Assembly (NCBI RefSeq): GCF_030295975.1
Contig: NZ_AP027364.1
Span: 1,178,001-1,242,000 of the forward strand
Source: Thalassotalea atypica
Lineage (GTDB): Bacteria; Pseudomonadota; Gammaproteobacteria; Enterobacterales; Alteromonadaceae
Direction: 5' to 3'
DNA length: 64,000 nucleotides
The number at the start of each line of letters is the position of its first letter. Position 1 is the first letter of the stretch. Made by a program: the position numbers and the translations under genes. The notes beneath the pieces are model-generated. The model was not told the origin of the DNA, did not search any database, and saw only the letters and a list, made by a program, of their open reading frames with translations. Of the stretch, positions 17,004-24,980 are shown piece after piece.

Positions 17004-17441
17004 ATGCACAAAACAATCACACTTGCAGAGTACGTAAGAAAGCGTAATGGCGTAGCTCTTGGCGCATCAGGTTCAATGACAAATATGCTCAAAAGGTCGT
17101 TTGGCGCAAGTTCATTCTATTTGTTCTGGCAATATTGGAATCCAATATGGGGTTATTATCTTTCGCGCAAAATAATGAAACCTTTGAGCCAAGTACTTCC
17201 TGTTTGGCTAGCAATAGTTATGACTTTTGCTGTAAGCGGTGCATTACACGATTTAGCAATAACGATAGTAAAGTGGCAGTTAACGCTTCTTTTTACACCC
17301 TGGTTTTCTTTAATGGGGGTGATAGTTTTGCTCACAAAGAAATTTCGTATTTCATTCGGTGAGCATCATTGGTTGTTTCGAGCATCAATAAACTTATTAA
17401 TCATCGTTGTATGTTTAGCTATAACTCGCCAATATACCTAA
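17004..17441 (+). CDS. Membrane protein with MBOAT-like C-terminal motif
   Basis: A 145-residue protein with three or four hydrophobic segments. The stretch FYLFWQYWNPIWGYYLSRKIMKPL followed by FAVSGALHDLAI resembles the active-site region of membrane-bound O-acyltransferases (where a conserved His sits in a SG-x-x-H-x context), but the protein is far shorter than a full enzyme (about 400 residues). It could be a stand-alone small relative or a fragment. The stop codon is embedded in an ACCTAAC sequence, as is common in integron cassettes. Confidence 0.55.
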   Translation: MHKTITLAEYVRKRNGVALGASGSMTNMLKRSFGASSFYLFWQYWNPIWGYYLSRKIMKPLSQVLPVWLAIVMTFAVSGALHDLAITIVKWQLTLLFTPWFSLMGVIVLLTKKFRISFGEHHWLFRASINLLIIVVCLAITRQYT

Positions 17442-17535
17442 CAAGGCAAACGAAGTCGGGATGATAAACGTTTGTACATTTCCACTTGTTTCACTTATTA
17501 GTCAATAAAATTAGCTTTTTATAGAAGCGTTAGAT
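17436..17535 (+). repeat. Possible attC-like spacer with consensus ends
   Basis: Starts ACCTAAC (matching RYYYAAC) and ends GTTAGAT (matching GTTRRRY); the ends are complementary at 6 of 7 positions. The 86 bp between show little internal symmetry, so I rate it lower than the site at 15574. Confidence 0.35.
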
Positions 17536-17557
17536 TACAGGGAGATTCCAACAACGT

Positions 17558-17977
17558 ATGAATGTTTTTCTAATTGTCGCAGGCGCTTTAAGTGCAGTGG
17601 CAGCAATCTTACACTTAGGTTGTATTTACTTCGGAGCACCTTGGTATCGCTTCTTCGGGGCAGGAGAGCAAATGGCGCTTCTTTCAGAGCAGGGGAGTAT
17701 TCAGCCAACGCTTGTGACTACTGGAATTGCTCTGGTGCTTTCTATTTGGTCAATGTATGCCTTTTCTGCGGCAGGCATTATTTTTAAACTCCCTTTAATT
17801 CGTTTGGCCCTTATACTAATTACAATCATTTATTTGGCTCGTGGGGCAGTTGGTTTTTTCTTTATAAGTTCTCCCATGGGGCGATCTCCAGAGTTTTGGG
17901 TTTGGAGCTCTATTATTTGTCTGGTTTTTGGAATTGTGCACCTAATAGGATTAAAGCAGCAATGGGCAAACTTATAA
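17558..17977 (+). CDS. Four-TM small membrane protein
   Basis: A 139-residue hydrophobic protein with four predicted membrane helices (~3-24, ~50-72, ~78-100, ~112-132). The N-terminal half holds HLGCIYFGAPWYRFFGAGEQMA, with a conserved-looking His-Pro/Tyr-Arg loop. The family is not named by me; similar four-helix proteins occur as cassette cargo. Ribosome site GGGAG is upstream. Function unknown. Confidence 0.6.
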   Translation: MNVFLIVAGALSAVAAILHLGCIYFGAPWYRFFGAGEQMALLSEQGSIQPTLVTTGIALVLSIWSMYAFSAAGIIFKLPLIRLALILITIIYLARGAVGFFFISSPMGRSPEFWVWSSIICLVFGIVHLIGLKQQWANL

Positions 17978-17990
17978 GCAATGAGCAAGC

Positions 17991-18075
17991 TTATAAGTTA
18001 ATAATAAGGATAAAAACAGTTGGCTCCTTTTGTCTTCAACACTTTAGCCAAACACATAAGCCCCGTTGGTTAGCT
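17991..18075 (+). repeat. attC-like spacer, related to 15574
   Basis: TTGGCT (18020-18025) mirrors AGCCAA (18046-18051); GCCCC (18060-18064) and GTTAGC (18069-18074) follow in the same order and spacing as at 15653-15690. The left core is degraded (TTATAAG instead of an AAC-ending box). Confidence 0.45.
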
Positions 18076-18107
18076 GCTATATGTTTATGACGGCTCTGTA
18101 GGTATAT

Positions 18108-18512
18108 ATGGAAATTAGACGTATTTCTTGGGAACAAACAATCCCGCTTCGCCATCGCGTTTTATGGCCAATGAAACCACCTGAATACTGCTATGTAGAA
18201 GGTGACGATGATGCGTGGCATTTTGGTGCTTTTGTTGATAATGAACTTGTTTGTGTCGCTTCAGTTTTCTTGCAGTTAAACAAAGCTCGTTTACGTAAAT
18301 TTGCTACTAATGCTGATTATCAAAGTCAAGGTATTGGCTCTCAAATGTTGCGGTATATTCTGCAAGCACTCGAAAATACCGATGCAAAAGTTTTCTGGTG
18401 TGATGCAAGAGAGTCAGCACTAAATTTCTATCAACGCTTTGGTATGCAGCCATATGGGAAGCGTTTTTATAAGGCAGATGTTTCATACGTTAAAATGCAG
18501 GTAACTCTATAA
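18108..18512 (+). CDS. GNAT-family N-acetyltransferase
   Basis: A 134-residue protein with the GNAT fold. Motif A is visible as LRKFATNADYQSQGIGSQMLRYIL (~63-86, with the Q-x-x-G-x-G acetyl-CoA loop), followed by FWCDARESALNFYQRFGMQPYG (motif B, ~102-123). Substrate is not predictable. The small size and the plus-strand position in the cassette-like cluster fit a mobile cassette; a GTAGGT ribosome site is 7 nt before the ATG. Confidence 0.85.
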   Translation: MEIRRISWEQTIPLRHRVLWPMKPPEYCYVEGDDDAWHFGAFVDNELVCVASVFLQLNKARLRKFATNADYQSQGIGSQMLRYILQALENTDAKVFWCDARESALNFYQRFGMQPYGKRFYKADVSYVKMQVTL

Positions 18513-18518
18513 TTGGTA

Positions 18519-18578
18519 TATAACAGGCCAATACAATAGTGGGACCGCTAACAGTTTACTCTGTATTGCTTTGTTTTG
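18519..18578 (+). repeat. attC-like spacer and repeat copy 2
   Basis: CAATACA (18529-18535) mirrors TGTATTG (18562-18568). The longer arms around it (from AACA at 18522 and to TGTT at 18575) agree at 11 of 14 positions. It contains the second copy (18554-18576) of the 23-bp spacer repeat. The right core GTTTTG is non-consensus. Confidence 0.45.
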
Positions 18579-18651
18579 TTTTTAAACCAAGCATTTTTCG
18601 TTACATAAAATGATGTTACTTTGAACCGAGTTTATAGGAGATTAACCTTGT

Positions 18652-18894
18652 ATGAATATTAATGAATTAACGACTTTCTTTGGTTGGTGTACAGTCCTAA
18701 ATATAGGTCTTTTAGCTTTTGCCGCTATATTCCTTTTCTTTTTTAGAGGCTTTGCAATCAATGTTCATACTAAGTTAACAGGGGTGAGTGCTTCAAAATT
18801 GCCTTCGTTATACTTTTCATATTTGGCAAATTATAAACTGTCTATCATCGTTTTTAATTTGGTGCCATATATTGCATTGAAAGTTATGGTTTAG
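18652..18894 (+). CDS. Small two-TM protein, DUF6868-like
   Basis: An 80-residue protein with two hydrophobic segments (~8-32 and ~58-78). The opening NELTTFFGWCTVLNIGLLAFAAIFLF and the middle SYLANYKLSIIVFNLVPYIALKVM match my memory of the DUF6868 family. Function unknown. Lies in the cassette-like cluster with its own ATAGGAG ribosome site 13 nt upstream. Confidence 0.6.
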   Translation: MNINELTTFFGWCTVLNIGLLAFAAIFLFFFRGFAINVHTKLTGVSASKLPSLYFSYLANYKLSIIVFNLVPYIALKVMV

Positions 18895-18979
18895 TGGCTA
18901 GTACTTCGCGATAAGCTCTTAAAAGTAGCTAGCTTTATTTGGTTCTGCAGCTTAGCTGAGCCTAGCATTATTTAAGTAA

Positions 18980-19402
18980 ATGGATGTAATGAACAATAAA
19001 ATGACTCAATTAGAAAAAGTGGCGTTTGTATTAGTTTTATTAATGGTTCTATTGCAAGGCTTTTATGGCACTTTTGCTTTTATTGATCCTGTCTTCTTTT
19101 CTACCGTAAGAGGCACTGAACTGTTTTCGGCTACGGATAGTGATTGGGTAAAGATATATGGCTCTCGCACGCTTTTTATTACTCTGATTTTTGCCTATCT
19201 TTTGTACACACGTAATTATATTGTATTAATGTGGGGGGCATTGTTTGGCATTATTATGCCAATTGCCGATGGGTTACTGGCCTATGAGTCTCAAGCACCT
19301 ATCAAAGTCGTTGCTAAGCATATTGCTACCGTTGTGTACTTATTGATTGTATTTTTTGTCTTAAGAAAGATTAATGCTAAAAAAGTGGGGCAGGACAATT
19401 AA
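18980..19402 (+). CDS. Four-TM small membrane protein, DUF4267-like
   Basis: A 140-residue protein with four hydrophobic helices (~13-33, ~57-75, ~80-98, ~108-128). The central pattern WVKIYGSRTLFITLIFAYLL and LFGIIMPIADGLLAY resembles DUF4267 (four-helix, DoxX-like) proteins. Function unknown. Alternative ATG codons at 18989 and 19001 would shorten it by 3 or 7 residues. Confidence 0.55.
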   Translation: MDVMNNKMTQLEKVAFVLVLLMVLLQGFYGTFAFIDPVFFSTVRGTELFSATDSDWVKIYGSRTLFITLIFAYLLYTRNYIVLMWGALFGIIMPIADGLLAYESQAPIKVVAKHIATVVYLLIVFFVLRKINAKKVGQDN

Positions 19403-19497
19403 ATACAAAATATTATTGTTATATTTTCGTCGTGCGTTACGGTTTATCAAATTCAAGTTCGCCCTTGAGATGGGCATAAGGATTAAAGGGAGAGATT

Positions 19498-19962
19498 ATG
19501 GCCTTAATTAGAGTGAGCATATTCATTGCTGCATTACTTATTTTGATTTATCCCATCTGGGGCTTAGTGTCGCCAGAGAGATATTTGTTAGAGTTGCTAG
19601 AAGTTTACCCATCTGCAAAAGACGCAAGTATGGTGCAAGTAAAAAAAGCGGCCTTGATGTTATGGATAAGCAACACGGTGCTGTCTTTATCACTACTCTT
19701 TTTGGTTATGTTTATTAAACAACCAGAGGATTATAAGTTTGCCAAACTATCTGCAATCGCGTTATTTTGTTACCCCATTATTCAAACAGTTATTGAAGTA
19801 TTTACGAGCGCTGTGCTATATAGTCACTTGGATAGCGGGCAAGCTGTTGTTGAGTTTTCAGCGATAAAAGCGTTCTATTTATTAATGGGTTTAGCCTTGG
19901 TGGGGATATATAAATCGCAACGTGAACTTAATAAGCAGCCAAAGCAAGGCATAGCCTCTTAA
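19498..19962 (+). CDS. Four-TM small membrane protein
   Basis: A 154-residue membrane protein with predicted helices ~5-24, ~50-71, ~80-103 and ~122-142, short loops and a charged C-terminus. No family recognised. A GGGAGAG ribosome site is 5 nt before the ATG. Last gene of the cassette-like cluster; its upstream spacer has a GCCC/GGGC hairpin (19463-19477) similar in composition to cassette right ends. Confidence 0.55.
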   Translation: MALIRVSIFIAALLILIYPIWGLVSPERYLLELLEVYPSAKDASMVQVKKAALMLWISNTVLSLSLLFLVMFIKQPEDYKFAKLSAIALFCYPIIQTVIEVFTSAVLYSHLDSGQAVVEFSAIKAFYLLMGLALVGIYKSQRELNKQPKQGIAS

Positions 19963-20382
19963 AAGATATACCTGACTCTCAACACATATAAAGCCCTATG
20001 CCTTTTCTAAGATGCAATCGCTTTTTCCTAACTGAATGTGATTGCCAGTGGTAGCTTCGGTAAAAAGCCTCAGATACAAATTTAATACTAGTGTAATGTA
20101 TTGTTCGTTAAGTATTAGATTGGTTTATTAGCATATGACTAAAATTAAGCCATATGCTAATACTCCAACACAATAAAAGTATCAATTGCCCAAACTAACC
20201 TCATTTTTCTCGGCTCGTTATTGTAGCGGCACTATAAACGAACGTAGATTGTTTATTAATTGTGAGTAAAATTTAGCTATTGGTATTTATTTGGTGCTAT
20301 TTATCGGGCCAGCATTCGCTAGGCAGCACACTAATTTCGTTATATTATTTATCGTAATTGACTGTTTAACGAAGAGGCTCAA
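19963..20382. other. Gene-free stretch with a 12-bp perfect inverted repeat
   Basis: About 420 bp at the right border of the cassette-like cluster. TATTAGCATATG (20126-20137) is mirrored exactly by CATATGCTAATA (20151-20162) around 13 nt; AGTATTAG at 20111-20118 also mirrors CTAATACT at 20157-20164. No T-tract follows, so it is not an obvious terminator. It also contains the upstream region of the HDOD gene. Confidence 0.55.
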
Positions 20383-21216
20383 ATGACATCATCTGCATTG
20401 CAATATGCGCAGAACGCACAAGAATTATGTGTATTGCCTGATATATACTTAAAGCTAAAGCAAATGCTTGAAGACCAGCAAGCCTCACTGGATGATATTG
20501 CAAGTGTCATTACACTTGATCCTGCTCTAGCTTCAAAACTTCTACAAATTGCCAATAGTGCCATGTTTAACTTTCCCAGAGAAATTGATGATATTGGGCG
20601 AGCGCTGAGAGTGCTCGGCCTAAAAGAAGTTCATAGTTTGCTCGACGCATACGGCGTAACAGCTGCATTTTCTGGTCTTGATCCTGATGTTTTAGATATG
20701 GAACGCTTTTGGGAGATAAGTGTCGACTGCGCACTCATCGCTAAATTTATTGCTGCAGCCGTGAGTGTTAAGCATAGCCAAAGCTTATTTTTATCCGGCT
20801 TGTTTCATAATATTGGTGAACTCGCCATTGTGCATAGCGAGCGAGAAAAGGTGAAATACTGCGAGACCATTGAGCGAGGTGAAACGCCATGGCAAAGGCA
20901 ACAGGACGTATTCGGCTTTACGTTTGCCGATTGTAGCACTGAATTATTGAAACTGTGGCAATTGCCTGATTCCATTATTATTCCCATAAAAGAGCATAAT
21001 CAAGGCTACGCTGGCGAGTTAGACAAGTTGAGCGCTATTATTTATGTGGCATCTCGTTTAGCTGTGTGTAATTCACATCCTGGCTTGTACCCAAAAATAA
21101 GGTTAATTGGTCAACATGTTTTGGATGATTTAGGCATCAATGAACAGACCTTAAATGATGCAATTAACTATTGTAATAGTGAAGGCATGACAATCATGTC
21201 TATTTTAAAAGTTTAA
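20383..21216 (+). CDS. HDOD-domain signalling protein
   Basis: A 277-residue cytoplasmic protein with an HDOD domain (~15-215), the helical HD-related output domain found in bacterial signalling proteins. The order CVLPDIYLKLKQML, ITLDPALASKLLQIANSAMFNFPREIDDIGRALRVLGLKEV and FLSGLFHNIGELA is typical. The catalytic HD residues of true phosphohydrolases are not intact (HNIGE replaces H-D), as usual in HDOD. No receiver or GGDEF domain is fused. Isolated gene; role unknown. Confidence 0.88.
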   Translation: MTSSALQYAQNAQELCVLPDIYLKLKQMLEDQQASLDDIASVITLDPALASKLLQIANSAMFNFPREIDDIGRALRVLGLKEVHSLLDAYGVTAAFSGLDPDVLDMERFWEISVDCALIAKFIAAAVSVKHSQSLFLSGLFHNIGELAIVHSEREKVKYCETIERGETPWQRQQDVFGFTFADCSTELLKLWQLPDSIIIPIKEHNQGYAGELDKLSAIIYVASRLAVCNSHPGLYPKIRLIGQHVLDDLGINEQTLNDAINYCNSEGMTIMSILKV

Positions 21217-21286
21217 CACTCCATACCCAGGCGAATAACAGGACAGCTAGGCATACTTTCAGTGCTATGCCTAGCTGCAAGCGAGA

Positions 21287-21637
21287 TCATAGCCCTTTAG
21301 TTTGGCTAAATACACTTGCTTTATTTTTACTGAATGTTTTTGCCAACAACACTTTTGCTTGTTTTCTTGGCAAACAACTCGCCAATGGTGTTTTGATAAA
21401 GTTTTGCTGACTAATTTTTTGTACCTTCGACTCAGCTACTTTGTTGTCCCAACTTACTTTAACGCGACAAGAAATTCCTTGTTCTGATTCACGATAGAAT
21501 ATCTTAACTGAATCTGCGTTGTGTATAAGCAATTTATAGGGGTAACCTTGCTCAGAATAAACTTTCTTGTATTCTGCCATAGAGTCATAACTAAAAGTGA
21601 GTAGGGCAGTAATTGTCAATAACATTGTAATTTTCAT
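21287..21637 (-). CDS. Exported small hypothetical protein (DUF3718-like)
   Basis: About 116 residues starting at the ATG at 21637, which has AGAGAG upstream; a longer start would add 32 non-signal residues. Residues 1-19 are a signal peptide. The mature part contains two cysteines (in GISCRVKV and ASCLPRKQAKVLL), so one disulphide is likely, and ends with a basic helix. The layout resembles small DUF3718-type exported proteins of Alteromonadales, but I am not sure of the family. Divergent from the LysR gene, 117 bp away. Confidence 0.55.
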   Translation of the reverse strand: MKITMLLTITALLTFSYDSMAEYKKVYSEQGYPYKLLIHNADSVKIFYRESEQGISCRVKVSWDNKVAESKVQKISQQNFIKTPLASCLPRKQAKVLLAKTFSKNKASVFSQTKGL

Positions 21638-21754
21638 GGTGTTCTCTCTTAACGGCTCTAATCCGTGTTTGATAATTGCACGGTCTAAATTAATCCTTGT
21701 ATAGTATTCATACAAACGATATAAACTTATCATCAGTTAAGAAAAACTTAATTT

Positions 21755-22669
21755 ATGGACAGATTACCTCCACTTAGATCATTACAAGTGTTTCTCGCTG
21801 TTGCGAACAGTAGCAGCTTTAAAGGCGCTGCCGATTCGTTGTTTGTTAGTCAAGCAGCAGTGAGTCAGCAAATTAAATTGCTAGAAGCTCACGTTGGTTG
21901 TAAATTGTTTGAACGTAGCAGTACAAAAATGACGCTAACAAAACGTGGCTCTCTTCTTCTACCTTTTGTGGCACAGGCTTTTGAGCAGGTCCGCCAAGGT
22001 ATTTCTGCGGTCACTTTTGAGCCAAATGCGAACGAGCTAAGAGTAACTGCATTGCATTCAGTGACATCACTTTTACTTATCCCTAACATAGACTGTTTTC
22101 AACAAGAAAATCCTGCGTTAAGTGTGCAATTTAATCCGAATAATTTGTTAGATGATTTTGATGAACACAACATTGATATCGCTATTCGTCGTGGATTTGG
22201 TACCTATCCAAACCTAGAATCACGAAAACTAGTTGATGATACGATAGTACTGGTGGCAAATCCGCTAATTGTGGAAGGTGCTGGTCAACACATTGATGAT
22301 ATTGCCAATTTACCATTACTGAATGACACCAGTGTCGATATACAAGAAGCCGTTGTGCACTTTAAAGCGAAATATCATTTGGGCAAGCAGCAGTTAAAAC
22401 CTTCATTACAAACTACCGACTCAGTACCGGTAATCGATCATGCCCTTTCTGGAAGAGGGGTAGCATTTGTTAGCCGCTTGTTGGTGGCAGAGCATATTAA
22501 ACAGGGTACTTTAGTCAATGTGCTGGATTACCAATTTGATAGCCCTCGCACATTGTATCTAGTCGCACCAGCCCACCATTTTACCTGGAAGAAAGTTCAA
22601 CTTTTTGAAGCATGGATATCTAAAGTTTTGCAGGCGCTGCCGAAATGTAACGAAAGTGTATTGGCATAA
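21755..22669 (+). CDS. LysR-family transcriptional regulator (GcvA-like)
   Basis: 304 residues: an N-terminal winged helix-turn-helix (~5-65, LRSLQVFLAVANSSSFKGAADSLFVSQAAVSQQIKLLE) and a periplasmic-binding-type effector domain (~90-295). The opening RLPPLRSLQVF and the IDIAIRRGFGTYP block are typical of the GcvA/AmpR branch. Its target may be the divergent small exported gene or distant genes; the 117-bp gap would hold the operator. GcvA with GcvR would control glycine cleavage, but the gcv operon is not here, so the name is not assigned. Confidence 0.85.
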   Translation: MDRLPPLRSLQVFLAVANSSSFKGAADSLFVSQAAVSQQIKLLEAHVGCKLFERSSTKMTLTKRGSLLLPFVAQAFEQVRQGISAVTFEPNANELRVTALHSVTSLLLIPNIDCFQQENPALSVQFNPNNLLDDFDEHNIDIAIRRGFGTYPNLESRKLVDDTIVLVANPLIVEGAGQHIDDIANLPLLNDTSVDIQEAVVHFKAKYHLGKQQLKPSLQTTDSVPVIDHALSGRGVAFVSRLLVAEHIKQGTLVNVLDYQFDSPRTLYLVAPAHHFTWKKVQLFEAWISKVLQALPKCNESVLA

Positions 22670-22837
22670 GCCGAAGATTCTTTATACTTATCTTCGCCAT
22701 CAATACCATAAAAAGAAGATACAAAGTGATACAGTTTGACAATCAGTGGTACGCCTTTTCTCATCAAAGCGCTTTATTCTTTGCATATCAAGTCAACACC
22801 GCAATGTGAATTGACGGTTTATTTATAAAGGAATTAT

Positions 22838-23704
22838 ATGCCAAAGTTATTTTTACACGTCGCTTTTCTCGCGTTGTGTATCATCAGTACAAATATTCAA
22901 GCTAATGAAGGTTTTAGCGCCAATGACCATGCTCAATCGTCAACATCAGCCAATGAAAAGCCCCATGGTGGTTATCTTAAAGTAGGCTACGGTTATAAAT
23001 ATGAGAAAGGGCCATACGAAGACAAAACCAGTAACGGCTCTTTGTTTGTTAGTGGCCGATACCAAACAGAACTCGGGCTTTTTATTGAGGCGTCCTATGG
23101 CGCTAATGAATTAGATCAAGGCACCAATATTGGTTATAACTTTTACAATACTGAAAATTGGAATTTTGATGTTATTACTACCAGAGCACATGGCCACAAC
23201 AAATATGTTTTTATTACTGACAAGGTTAATGAAAAGGAGGAAAGAGACAGTACTCAAATGCTTGGCTTGCGCGCTAGTGGTTTCATCAATGACGCCATTG
23301 TGCAATTTACTGTATCACCGATATCGTTTAACCGGGATTACGACAGTGGTATTTACTCATCATTGTGGCTTGGACGCTCTTATCAAATTAAAAACTGGGA
23401 AGTATATTTCTCAGGCGGCCTAGAGTACCGTTCAAAAGAAATCTTAGATTACTACTACTCGACATCTGAATTGATGGAGCAATTGGGCTTTAGACCTTAT
23501 AAAGCAGGGGCTGGTACCGATGTTATTGGTCAAGTAGGTGCAAGTTACCCGATCAGCGAAGATGTCTTGTTTGAAACCTATTTTCGATATACCAATGTAT
23601 CAGACAGCATCAGTGACAGCTCGATAATGCAGTTTGCTAAATATATACCTGATCGTGATCCCGATATCACTGAATTCGGTTTATTACTTAGCTATGTATT
23701 TTAA
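22838..23704 (+). CDS. MipA/OmpV-family outer membrane protein
   Basis: 288 residues with a signal peptide (~1-22) and alternating amphipathic strands of an outer-membrane beta-barrel, ending in the C-terminal aromatic Phe (LLLSYVF). The segment GQVGASYPISEDVLFETYFRYTNVSDSISDSSIM is typical of MipA/OmpV. In other bacteria members are scaffolds for peptidoglycan enzymes or are induced by osmotic or antibiotic stress. It heads a cluster with DUF3019, a response regulator and a kinase, spaced 12 and 9 bp between the first three genes, so it is probably under that two-component system. Confidence 0.7.
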   Translation: MPKLFLHVAFLALCIISTNIQANEGFSANDHAQSSTSANEKPHGGYLKVGYGYKYEKGPYEDKTSNGSLFVSGRYQTELGLFIEASYGANELDQGTNIGYNFYNTENWNFDVITTRAHGHNKYVFITDKVNEKEERDSTQMLGLRASGFINDAIVQFTVSPISFNRDYDSGIYSSLWLGRSYQIKNWEVYFSGGLEYRSKEILDYYYSTSELMEQLGFRPYKAGAGTDVIGQVGASYPISEDVLFETYFRYTNVSDSISDSSIMQFAKYIPDRDPDITEFGLLLSYVF

Positions 23705-23716
23705 TAGGAGCTTGTC

Positions 23717-24166
23717 GTGAAAAAACTTATTAAAATTCCAGTAGCATTAATGCCATTAGGCAACGTGAAACCAACGTTATTTTCGGGATTACTCGCATGT
23801 ACACTGATGTGTATGATAAGTGTAAAAGCATTTGCAGAAAACTCGGTGATTAATTTTGAATTAGCCCCTAAACAATGTATTGCATTACATCATGGACAAA
23901 CCTGTTTTGTTGATATTGAGATCACATGGAATGCGACTGAACGTGATGATTTATGCTTGTTTTCATCTCAACAACACAAGCCATTAATGTGTTGGCAACA
24001 GGTACGCCAAGGGCAGTATTTTAACGAAATTGAATCTGCTGAAAATGTGTCTTTCTACTTAAAGAGTACGGCGGATACACCTCAAATATTAGCGACAGCG
24101 CAACTAGAAATGGCTTGGGTGTACAAGAAAAACGTGCGCTCTAGGGCATCTTGGCGCATGTTTTAG
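23717..24166 (+). CDS. DUF3019 protein
   Basis: 149 residues: signal peptide (~1-40, ending VKAFA), then a short strand-rich domain with conserved Cys in PKQCIALHHGQTC (~52-61) and DLCLFSS, MCWQQV. This is the DUF3019 pattern, known mainly from Alteromonadales next to two-component genes. No function is established. It lies between MipA and the response regulator in one operon and may act as a periplasmic sensor accessory. Confidence 0.75.
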   Translation: MKKLIKIPVALMPLGNVKPTLFSGLLACTLMCMISVKAFAENSVINFELAPKQCIALHHGQTCFVDIEITWNATERDDLCLFSSQQHKPLMCWQQVRQGQYFNEIESAENVSFYLKSTADTPQILATAQLEMAWVYKKNVRSRASWRMF

Positions 24167-24175
24167 AGAGAAGCA

Positions 24176-24934
24176 ATGGACGAAAAAAAACAGAATGAGT
24201 TGGCTAACGGCGTTAAAGCACCTGCGCATATCTTAATCGTTGAAGATGACATTGATTTAGCGCAGTGGATGCGAGATTACTTGCAAACGAAAGGTTACCA
24301 GGTCAGCGTAACCGGCTGTGGTAATGAAGCGGTAATGCTGATCACAGAGCTAGTCCCTGACGTTGTTATTTTGGACGGCATGTTACCTAACCTTGATGGG
24401 CTTGATGTGTGTAAAGCCGTTCGCCCTGAGTTTTGTAACGCGATCATTATGGTTACCGCACGCGATGAGGAAATCGATGAAGTGCTAGGGTTAGAAATGG
24501 GCGCGGATGATTATCTTACTAAACCTGTACGAGCCCGCGCTTTGCTAGCCCGGATCAGAAAACACGTTGAGCGACAAATGCAGCTTAAGTCACAATCGTA
24601 TCAACAAGGTAAAGGCACGCTAGAGCAACAGCTTAATTTTAATCAGTTAACCATTGATCGCGAGGCGATGAAAGTGACACTAGCGGATAAAATAATTAAA
24701 ATTTCGTCGAACGAATTTGAAGTGTTGTGGCTGCTGGCGAGCAAGGCAGGTGAGATAGTTTCTCGTCATCAGTTGGTCAGTGAATTACGTGGCTTTGACT
24801 ACGATGGTTTTGACCGCTCTATTGATCTTAAAGTATCACGTCTGCGTAAAAAGCTAGGTGACAACCCGACAGAGCCCAATCTAATCAAAACGATTTGGGG
24901 TAAAGGGTATTTGTTTGCGAAGGATGCCTGGTAG
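24176..24934 (+). CDS. OmpR-family response regulator
   Basis: 252 residues: a receiver (~18-130) with EDD acid cluster, phospho-acceptor D67 and a conserved Lys in DDYLTKP, then an OmpR/PhoB winged helix (~150-248) with the Arg-rich recognition helix FDRSIDLKVSRLRKKLG. An extended N-terminus of 16 residues precedes the first strand. It begins 9 bp after the DUF3019 stop and is followed by its kinase 46 bp later. Confidence 0.93.
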   Translation: MDEKKQNELANGVKAPAHILIVEDDIDLAQWMRDYLQTKGYQVSVTGCGNEAVMLITELVPDVVILDGMLPNLDGLDVCKAVRPEFCNAIIMVTARDEEIDEVLGLEMGADDYLTKPVRARALLARIRKHVERQMQLKSQSYQQGKGTLEQQLNFNQLTIDREAMKVTLADKIIKISSNEFEVLWLLASKAGEIVSRHQLVSELRGFDYDGFDRSIDLKVSRLRKKLGDNPTEPNLIKTIWGKGYLFAKDAW

Positions 24935-24980
24935 GTATGGTAGTAACAATGGTAAAGGTGATACAGAGAAGTAGATTGTC

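Larger units (their letters stand above)
14900..20000 (+). mobile_element. Integron-cassette-like gene cluster without visible integrase (CALIN-like), probably decayed
   Basis: Nine short genes (80-200 residues), all on the plus strand, with spacers of 60-140 bp. Several spacers carry imperfect nested inverted repeats or integron-style end sequences (details in the separate entries at 15574, 16930, 17436, 17991 and 18519). Contents fit cassette cargo: an antibiotic-biosynthesis-monooxygenase fold, a SpoIIAA-like protein, a GNAT, small membrane proteins. No intI or attI is seen in the window, and several end motifs depart from the consensus. An alternative is an ordinary run of acquired small genes. 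Boundaries are approximate. Confidence 0.45.

Noticed and set aside
17896-18090. 64-codon plus-strand frame over the second attC-like spacer
   Set aside because: Out of frame with the preceding membrane protein and spans the spacer, with no ribosome site.
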